Part shown: positions 55,915-64,000 of the stretch, piece by piece
Layout of the letters: every line of letters starts with the position of its first letter
How positions within the stretch are numbered: position 1 is the stretch's first letter
Source: Monosporascus cannonballus
Taxonomy: Eukaryota > Ascomycota > Sordariomycetes > Xylariales
Length of the DNA: 64,000 bases
Assembly (NCBI GenBank): GCA_004154925.1
Contig: QJNS01000005.1
Span: 62,001-126,000, forward strand
Direction of reading: 5' to 3'
Translations under genes and position numbers: made by a program
Notes under the pieces: generated by a model
The model's database searches: none
What the model was told of the DNA's origin: nothing
What the model saw: only the letters and a program-made list of their open reading frames with translations

Positions 55915-56869
55915 ACCGAGGTGAGGTCCAGCGGGGCCACATGGTTGTTGATAGCGAGTGGGATGAGACTTTCAAAGCACTTTTCCATGTAAAGCATTAA
56001 GGCCCGGACGGGTTGCCTAGATTGCAATCTGGGGATTGAATGTGGATCGCCATGCTTGCGGCCTCGTGTATTGAAGAGCCTATCTCCTCGGGTGTGCGAG
56101 GGGAGCATATCAATAACTGGTAGCCGGCGATGCGGCCTGAGCTTTTGCAAAAGTGCGATGTTAATAATTATTCATATGAGCTTTTAGCAAAATATGTCAA
56201 TTTATACATAAAGGTGGCTGTGATAGTTACACTAATATAAATCTGTATTATATATTTTTATAACGGGCTGCATACGTAAAATGTAAAGATATGAGCTAAA
56301 ACATAATATTTTTTAAAAAAATAAGAACCAATTGAAAAAAATACGAGGATATAATAAGTTATCTATACAAAAATTATGAGTCAACGCTACGCTAATCCTT
56401 TACTGAAACTCTTGACCTATTATATATTTATTTTTTTGAACTGTCCATTTTCTCTTTCACCTCTTTTGGTGGAAATCCGACTTTATTGCTAGGCCGATTC
56501 ATTATGTGGAGTCCGATCTGATCCGTCTCCTTAACTAGGTGATACAAAAACACGTACTCAGCCTCTAATTAGCACTATGGGACTCTCAAAAGATATTCAT
56601 GAATTTTTATGGTGATGTTACCCTCCCGTCACTAAAGGAACTCTGCTCTGTGATCACAAGACTAAGAAGAGCTGCAGTCGGCATTCGACACTTCTCCGAT
56701 GAACATTGAAGATTACATCAAATTGTTTCAAGCCTGAGTGAGCCTTGCCCAGAACGATCGGAAGGCTCTGTTGTTGGAGAAGACATTACATGCAGAGAGA
56801 GTGCTCTCCGATCCTCCAGGAGCAAATTCGACCGCGTAAACCCAGAAAGAAAGCATATCAGCATATCTA
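55915..56869. other. Intergenic after the CDH-like gene, partly AT-rich
   Basis: About 56.16-56.45 kb is AT-rich without open frames and may be a short decayed repeat; the rest is of normal composition. Nothing recognised. Confidence 0.5.
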
Positions 56870-57283
56870 TCACTTCTTCCCATCTACCTCCGAACCTTTC
56901 GTCGCGTCGATGCTCCAATCATCTTCTACGGACAGGACTATATTGTCTTCGACCAGAGAATGACCCTGCGGTCCCTGCCACGACTGGCAAGGTACCATAC
57001 CAACCGCACTCCATGGGTCATCCTCCACGCTTTGGACGATCCACCGTGTTGTGGGATCCAGTCCCTGTTGCGAGTGGCCAGCCATACTTCGATTCGTCTG
57101 CAAGGGCCGCGGTATGGCAATCCAGTCCTTGGACGAGTTCGGCTGCTTAGGAAGTTGGCCTGCATGGGTAGCAGCACCTGGCCCCGGCGAATGGTAGGCT
57201 GGTGAGCTTTGACGGACTTCTGCAGACTTTGATCGACCAGATGGGGACTGGTGCGAGGTCTTGCACTTCTTGGAAGAGGCCAT
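56870..57283 (-). CDS. Doubtful 137-codon ORF, unknown
   Basis: An ATG-started minus-strand frame with acceptable context (GCTATGGCC). It starts MASSKKCKTSHQ and is rich in Ser, Pro, Gln and Gly, so probably disordered. A short SVEDD.W motif occurs twice in the C-terminal half. No signal peptide, membrane segment or known domain. The frame on the opposite strand is also open in parts, and the ORF lies beside the right-hand transposon block, so it may be accidental. Confidence 0.25.
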   Translation of the reverse strand: MASSKKCKTSHQSPSGRSKSAEVRQSSPAYHSPGPGAATHAGQLPKQPNSSKDWIAIPRPLQTNRSMAGHSQQGLDPTTRWIVQSVEDDPWSAVGMVPCQSWQGPQGHSLVEDNIVLSVEDDWSIDATKGSEVDGKK

Positions 57284-57622
57284 AGCGCGCTCGTCGAGTG
57301 ACGCGGGCTGGATGACTGGTATACTAAGCTGAAGGCCGATGATCCTTGGATATTGATCTTATATTCGGTGACGGTTGATCGAGTCTCGTGGTAGCGTGGG
57401 TTTGAGCAAGAAAGCCAAACTCTGGACGGGTAACGCCAGCTAATTTATAGCCAACAACACAATGATCTCTACGTTGCCAAAAGAAGAAGACTACGGCGCA
57501 TCCCACCCCGCTGGTGACTCGTGACATTTCGTTCACAATATAGGCCTGTCAGGTGCCAAGGTGCGGCCCCTTTTCCGGGGCCCAGCGGCCCACCAGTTTG
57601 GCTCCAGTTTGTGTATATATAG
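57284..57622. other. Intergenic at the edge of the right transposon block
   Basis: Short overlapping frames only (for example 57324-57536, minus). A very GC-rich stretch (GGCCCCTTTTCCGGGGCCC, about 57559-57577) is itself an imperfect palindrome. Confidence 0.5.
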
Positions 57623-57637
57623 GGGGGCTTCGCCCCC
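57623..57637. other. GC hairpin beside a TATATATA run
   Basis: GGGGGC-TTC-GCCCCC forms a 6-bp perfect stem with a 3-nt loop, directly after GTATATATAGG. It could be part of an LTR or a transcript end. No element border was found around it. Confidence 0.5.
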
Positions 57638-57639
57638 GA

Positions 57640-58151
57640 GTAGTTAGAAAAGGGCAGGTATTAATGGTTATCTGTTTACTACCCATATTATGAACCACCT
57701 GTTAGGCTGTTTTTTTGCCTTTTATTCCGTACTTTATTATTTTCCCTAATATGTTAATACCTTTACTTATCCGTATAAACCGTTAGGCAGAGGATAATTT
57801 ACAGCGATTTACGTACTAGAATATTGAATAATAACAAAAGGAAAATGTAAAATAATAATATCGCGGGGTATAACCAGCCAGTCCGAAAATTCCCCGATAA
57901 TAAAAATAAGAATACCGTCCGAATCGTTAACCTTAGATCAGATTTTAAAAATTATTGCTTTATTATCAAAAAAAAAAAAAAGAAAAACCGGGGCCGTAAA
58001 ACTTAAAAAAGGAAAAAATAACGAAAAATACACCAAAAAACGATAATACTTAGCAGTTTTGAAAAAGGGAAAAAAATCCGCTTTTCGAATTAAATAATGC
58101 TAACGGGTTAAATTACGAAAAACCTCCGAAATAAAATCGTAAAAGAATTTA
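57640..58151. other. AT-rich relic left of Gypsy-D
   Basis: RIP-type sequence with a long A-run (57967-57983). No open frame or domain recognised. It is the DNA into which Gypsy-D inserted. Confidence 0.5.
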
Positions 58152-58579
58152 TGTTAAGGTGTTACGGGAACAGGGGTTCCTGTCTCGAGGGAACTAACTT
58201 TTAAGGCCTAACGCGGACTTCTTACGGCTGAACGCCGGGTGGAAGTTCTTAGCCTGATTAATATGATCTAAATAATCTGATGGATTGATCAGATTACATG
58301 GATCACATAGATTTACGACATACTTATGTTAACGAGTTAAGATATATAATAAACTAATCTTTTATATAAATAGCACTTATTTAATTTCGCTCCTTAGCTA
58401 TTAATTTAAACTTTTAATCTAAAGGTAATTATATTATTTTTTAATTAAGGGAAGATTCTTTAAATCGTTTTAACGAATAAATTATTAAATTATTTTTCGC
58501 CTTATTATTATTTTCAAATTAAAACCCTATTTCAGATATTACTTATACCTCTAAGTAAATATATAACAAATTCGTTACA
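58152..58579 (+). repeat. Probable 5' LTR of Gypsy-D
   Basis: Starts TGTTAAGGTGTTACGGG and, if the end is TTCGTTACA, spans 428 bp. The left third keeps normal composition (to about 58310); the rest is degraded, the same outward/inward contrast as in Gypsy-C. A TATATAATA box lies at about 58343. The right border is inferred from the CA end only. Confidence 0.45.
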
Positions 58580-59811
58580 TTTTGATAATTTCTTAATTAA
58601 TAACCGATAAATAATTTACCGTTTAATAAGGGCATAAACCTTTTTAAACCTAATATAAATAATAACATAGGATAACATTCAGAAAATAAATTATATATTT
58701 GAATCCCGTTATTAGCCAGTAAAATGTTGTTAATAAAACTTAACGATTTACCCCTTATTAAAACGTTTTTCGATTAATTAATAATATAATACCCCTTATT
58801 ACTCGATTTTAAAAAGGACCCTTTTTTTCATAACCCTAATAACAACCTACCCCGACTTCTAAGGATATTATTAAAGTCCAGGGAAAAGAATTAAAGCAAA
58901 AAAAGGTTAAAGAAAAGGCTGAGAAAAAATACGGGGCAAGGTTCCAGGAAAGAAAAAAAAAGAAAAAAAACCGATTGTTAACGAAAAACTATATATCTTA
59001 ATAACAAAGATCAAAGCCTTAAAGAAAAGAAAATGCCAAGTTCGCTTAATAACAAAAAGCTTTAACCCTATTATTATTCGGCGCGAACCAGATATAAGAA
59101 GAAATCATTCCACCTCCAACTACTATGGAATGCCGGATGTAAAGGGCTATAAACCAATTTCCCCCAAGGCTTATAATAAATTAAAAAACCCGGAAGGATA
59201 TCTGGTCTAGGCCAGATTTTACCTCAAATTTTAAAAAAATTTTAACGAAGAACTATCAAAAGGTAATAGTTATCTCCCAGTTACTTACCGAAAAAATTCT
59301 CCTATAATTCGAACTTATTATAAAAGATTATTTATAAAATTACCTTAAGGAATTTTCGAATATAACCAATTATATTTTTGGTAAATACGAATATTTTAAA
59401 GAAAAAAAAATATAAACTTTATTCGGAAACCCAAATAAGGAATAATATATAATTAAATAACTTTATTTTTTTGCTAAATTAAGTTAATATCCAAATATAC
59501 GATTAAATTTAATCGTTTAATAATTATTTTAAATTTACCCAAAATACATTATTTTATTTTTATTATAACGGCCTAAAACCTTAAGTTAAGAATAAATTAT
59601 ATATAAAACTCAAAATAGAATCTTTTATAAAATACATAAATAAAGTTATTATTGCCGACCGATATACCTTTAATCGGTACCTTAAAAAAAAGGACCGACA
59701 AACGAAATAATAACAAAAACTCCAATAACCAAACCAAAAAAATAAGGGCAAATCTTAAAAAGAAACAAATTCCGTTTCGAAAAAGCCAAAAAAAACAAAT
59801 CCAAAGTAAAA

Positions 59812-59853
59812 TGTTTTAATTATAACAAAAAAGGACATTTTAAAAGCAAATAT
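59812..59853 (+). pseudogene. Gypsy-D Gag zinc-knuckle relic
   Basis: C-F-N-Y-N-K-K-G-H-F-K-S-K-Y: CX2CX4HX4C spacing with the first Cys and the His kept and two Cys changed to Tyr. Confidence 0.65.
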
Positions 59854-61769
59854 CGTTCTCCTACCAAGAGAAACTCCAAAAAGAGAGAAATTCTCCAACC
59901 TCAGAAAAAAAACCAAAGCGGCTAAACAAAAACCCGACAGTAAGGCAAAAAAGGGGAAAAAAAATCAACTTAATTTCTTTCCAGCCTGAATTCATTATCG
60001 CCATCACTATTTAAACCCAGGATAATAACCCAAAGTACGAAAATTATTCCATTTGCCAAAATTCTAAGATTAAAGCCTGCAAATACTATCCAGGATAAAC
60101 GGTTTCCAAAATAGCTATAGGGCTAGGATACTAATATTACCTTAATTCACAAAAATGTAAAATATACATAAAGGATAGCTAGTTTCGGCCAGATATCAGC
60201 AACCATAAATAATTATTCCCGGTATTTTGTAAACTCCTAAAATGCATTATTTATATAAAAAAGTTAACGGTAAATCCTTATAACTTATTACATTTTATTA
60301 CCTGTTATATCGATAATTATCTTATTTATTTTAAAGCCAAAAAAAAACAATAATTTTTGGCCCGGATGAGATAAAAAATATTTACTAAATTAAATAACGA
60401 ATACCGATGTACGGAAATTTTACGATAACTAAAATACCTTAAGTTCTATTATTTATATCCCGAATCAAAACGAAATTAAAAAGCCATATTATAAAAATAT
60501 TTATGTTATTTTCCGATACTTTGCGTTTAATATAAGCTCCTAAATATGGGAACACCTTTTTAAAAAGTTTACCTTTTTAACCCTATATCTTAAAAAGCAC
60601 AAAATTAATGGACGAATTAAAGCGAAAATATTTTTTCCTTAAAAACCTTAAACCTTTAATGCAAATATGATAAGAAAATATAATTCCGGTACAAAAACGA
60701 CTAATATATTAAGTATGCTGTCAAAAAAGTTCGCAAATAAAAATTCGCTTCAGCTGGACGGCATCAAAAATTAAAAAATTATAAAGGCCATTAAAACTAA
60801 GGTATCAAAAGGCCCTAATTTACAAAACCTTATGCGAAATAACGAAAGGATTACGCAACCAAATCGAAATTTCTCTTTAATACAAAAACAAAACGTTTAA
60901 AGTAATAATTAATGTAAAAATAAAAGGTAATTTTATTTCCCCCGTAATAACAGAAAAATATCAAATATTCTGAAAATATAAGTTAAAGTTTTACAAAATA
61001 CATACGGTAAACGGCAGCCTATTTACTTACGAAAATAAACAAGTTTTTCGAAAAATTAAAAAATTTCCAATATAAATTCAAAAATACCAAAAATACGTTT
61101 CGTTGGACATTATTAACATCTCTGGATACGATATTATCCTAGGTATGCCTTAGTTTTATTTTAGCAATTTACGAATTAATTCAAAAAAAGCGAATACTCT
61201 TTTGGAAAAACGGAATAAAAAAACCGGAAAAAAATAAGGGAAAAGTTTGTTATATTATCAAAAAAAGTACGAATCCTAATTAGGTTTTAACGGTACCCTT
61301 AAAATATCAAGGGTTTACAAAATTATTTAAGGACAAAAAAAACATAAATTACTTTCTTACGGTTAATACGATTATCGGATACCTATTAAAAAAAGATATC
61401 ATCCTAAATTTTATAAAATCTATCATATAAACCTAGAAAAATTAAAGGCCTTATAAAAAAGCATATAATTCGATTTAAAAAAAAGAATATATTCGGCCTT
61501 TTAATTTCTTACTGGATACCCTGTTCTTATAATACCAAAAATAAAGGATAAGAAATAAAAAATCAATAAAAACAAAAACCCGATTTATTAAAAAATAATC
61601 GATTACAAATAATTAAACGATATTATAATTAAAAGTAAATACCCTTTAATTCTTATAAACACCTTAAAAACGCTAATAGAGCCAAATAATTCATAGCATT
61701 TAACTTTTGTAATAATTATTACCGTATCCGAATGGCCGGAAAAAAAGGAATAAAAAATAACATTTAAAA

Positions 61770-61925
61770 AGGTATACGGATTTTACGAATATAAAGTAAT
61801 GCCGATAGGACTTATTAATGCTTCTGCTAATTTCCAAAGCTTGGTTATAATTACTTTCAAACAATTTTTAAATAAGTTTGTATTTGTCTACCTCGACGAC
61901 ATTTTGATTTACTTAGAAGGTTTTT
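61770..61925 (+). pseudogene. Gypsy-D reverse transcriptase fragment with intact YLDD
   Basis: About 50 codons without a stop read YEYKVMPIGLINASANFQ and then FVFVYLDDILIYLE. These are the M.FGL.NAP..FQ block and the catalytic YLDD block of Ty3/gypsy RT. Both catalytic Asp codons survive, unlike in the other three elements. Stops shortly before and after show the gene is dead. Confidence 0.85.
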
Positions 61926-63438
61926 AAAAGAAAATACAAAAAGCATATAGCTCAGATATTCAAAACTTTAGATAAAGCGAACATTCGAATTAACCCTGCC
62001 AAAAACGTATGGTATATGCAGAAATTAAATTTTTTAGGATTTACTTTTATTTCAGGCCAAATTTAAATTTAATATTCCAGATTAGAAATAATTAAGGACT
62101 GGCCCATCCTTAATAAGGCAATTATTATAAATATCTAACAAATCCTAGGATTTACGAGTTACGTACGCGGCCTAATTAAGGGATATAAAGATATAATTAG
62201 GCCGTTAACAAAATTTATTACCAAAAAATACGTTAGGAAAAAATTCGGACTCCTAAAAAAAATTAAATACGCATTTCGAAAACTGAAAAAAAAATTACTA
62301 ATGGACTTATTATAAGGATGCCAAACTTAAATAAAATAACACCCAAAAACAAATATTTTAAAATACGCCCTAGATGTAATTCTAAATCAATAAAAAAAAT
62401 AACGGTAAATAATATTTAGCAACATATTACTTAACAGCATTCCGAAATATAAAATTTAGATACCAGATTTATAACAAAAAGCTGTTAGCAATTATTAACG
62501 TTTTTAAAAAATAAGAATTTTTTCTTAACGGAACCAAACAACTTTTCGACATTTACTTTGATTATAAAAATTTTACGCGATTTATAAAAGCTCAAAAATT
62601 AAATAAACGATATAAAATGATTTTTCTGTCCAGGTTCAATTTCAAAATCCATTATATCAAAAGAAAAAAAAAATCTAGGCGGATATTTTCAATTATAAAA
62701 AAGATTACAATTCCAAAATTCCTAAAAAAAACATGTAGATATTATAGTATAATAAAGATAACACTATATAGTTATGCAAAATAGTAAAAAAAACTAACTA
62801 CCGAACTTTTAATACGGTTCCGGAATTCCTACGATACGAAAAAACAAAAGGAAATTCAGCAGCTAAAAAAATAACCAAAAGATTAATTACTATATTATGG
62901 CAAAATTTATGTTCCCAAAAATTAACAAAAATAATTCGTAAAAGAATTTTATAAGGACCTATTATATGGATATTAAGGAATTTTCAAAATTATTAAACGA
63001 TTACAAAAACAATATGATTTTCCAAAGTTACGCTATATGGTCAAAAAGGTAATCAAAAATTATAATATTTGAAATAAGGCTAAAGTAACACGTTATAAGC
63101 CTTACGGACTATTGCAACTTACCGACATTTCTAATAAGGTATAAAACACCATAATTTGGGACTTTATTATTAATCTATTTTTGTTTAAAAACCCAGTTAC
63201 TGGAATCAAATACGACGGAATATGAGTAATTATTAACAAATTTATCAAATATGAGTATTTCCTACCTTTTAAGCAAAACGTAACGGCAAAATAATTGGCC
63301 TACGTTTTTATTAAATACTACCTTAACAAATATAAAATACCAGAAAAAAAAACATTTTCGATAAAAATACGCTTTTTACTTTAAAATTTGGTACCAGTTT
63401 TTTTTAAATAAATTAATGTTAAGTTCAAAATTTTAATA

Positions 63439-63480
63439 ACATATTATCCTTAAACGGACGTATAAATAAAACATTTTAAT
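63439..63480 (+). pseudogene. Gypsy-D integrase relic
   Basis: T-Y-Y-P-stop-T-D-V-stop-I-K-H-F-N matches HPQTDGQTE.FN at the end of the integrase core, with both Gln codons now TAA. Confidence 0.7.
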
Positions 63481-64000
63481 TAAATTTTGGAATAATACTT
63501 TCGAAATTATATTAATTATTAGCAAAATAATTAAATAAAAGTTTTATTCCCGGCATATATTATTTATAATATGTTTGTTAACAAAAACATAAGTATATTT
63601 CCTTATATAGCTGTATACGAATATAAAGCAAAAATGGAATAATTTAAATTACCGTTTAGCAAAGTACTAAAGGTTATTATAATTATCTTAAAAATAAAGA
63701 TATTAACTACAGAAATTAAGACGATTTAAATACGTTTCCAAAACGAATTATAATTCTTTTAATAACGGATGGCCCAGTATTATAATAAAAAAAGAATTAA
63801 AGGATTAATTTTAACAAAAAAAGATAAAGTTTACTTGTTACGCCAGAAATAAAACGTAACCTTAAATATCTTACAGATTAAAACGAAAAAAACCTAACGA
63901 TACATTCGATTTTACAAAGCTTAGTTTATTTAAGATTAACGCAATTATTTCCAAAATTAATTACCGACTGGCGTTATTCAAAAATATGAAAATATATCTT

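Larger units (their letters stand above)
58152..64000 (+). mobile_element. Gypsy-D: Ty3/gypsy element cut by the window edge
   Basis: A probable 5' LTR (58152-58579) is followed by plus-strand relics in gypsy order: a Gag zinc knuckle (59812-59853), an RT with an intact YLDD (61889-61900) and the integrase end motif (63439-63480). The 3' LTR would lie beyond 64000, so neither length nor target duplication can be checked. Stops are common, but the RT block is less damaged than in A, B and C. Confidence 0.8.

Noticed and set aside
57547..57720. Possible LTR starting TGTCAGGTGCC with TATA run and hairpin
   Set aside because: No matching CA end and no 5-bp duplication of AGGCC could be found downstream.

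Overview
The window looks like a chromosome segment of a filamentous ascomycete (Pezizomycotina, probably a Sordariomycete). Protein-coding genes carry short spliceosomal introns (44-229 nt) with GT..AG borders and CTRAY-type branch points. The gene set (VAC8, SNF4, IMP1, a fungal RhoGAP, a TPR-SET protein and a cellobiose-dehydrogenase-like haemoflavoprotein) is fungal. The AT-rich blocks have the signature of repeat-induced point mutation (RIP): stop-riddled transposon genes, TpA excess, few CpA/TpG, and most surviving C/G in CpG.

Layout. 1-26.2 kb is an AT-rich transposon graveyard that can be taken apart exactly. Gypsy-A (2724-16975, minus strand, TSD TTAAT) lies in an older relic, perhaps Ty1/copia. 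Gypsy-B (7932-15358, plus strand, TSD TTCTG) is nested inside Gypsy-A. Gypsy-C (17546-24338, plus strand, two 416-bp LTRs, TSD ATAAA) belongs to the same family as A. A solo LTR of that lineage follows (25164-25526, TSD CTATA), and the block ends in a hAT-like terminus. 26.3-38.9 kb is a normal-composition gene block: an HSL-type alpha/beta hydrolase, two similar small unknown proteins, IMP1, and VAC8 facing IMP1 convergently, then about 3.5 kb without a gene. 38.9-40.9 kb is a small AT-rich island with a DDE transposase relic and a 133-bp LTR-like insertion. 41.0-56.1 kb is a second gene block, all on the plus strand: SNF4, RhoGAP, TPR-SET, CDH-like. From about 57.6 kb the sequence turns AT-rich again, and Gypsy-D runs off the right edge.

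The genes do not form one pathway. They cover AMPK/SNF1 signalling (SNF4), vacuole membrane biology (VAC8), mitochondrial protein maturation (IMP1), Rho-GTPase signalling, protein methylation (SET), extracellular lignocellulose oxidation (CDH-like) and ester hydrolysis. The most unusual points are: an antisense, originally Cys-containing ORF kept between pol and the 3' LTR in both A and C; RIP that is heavy in the element interior but spares the outer LTR edges; a RhoGAP whose arginine-finger position is glycine; and a very short LTR-like unit with a perfect target-site duplication. Gene models were built by hand from splice signals and family knowledge; no database search was run.
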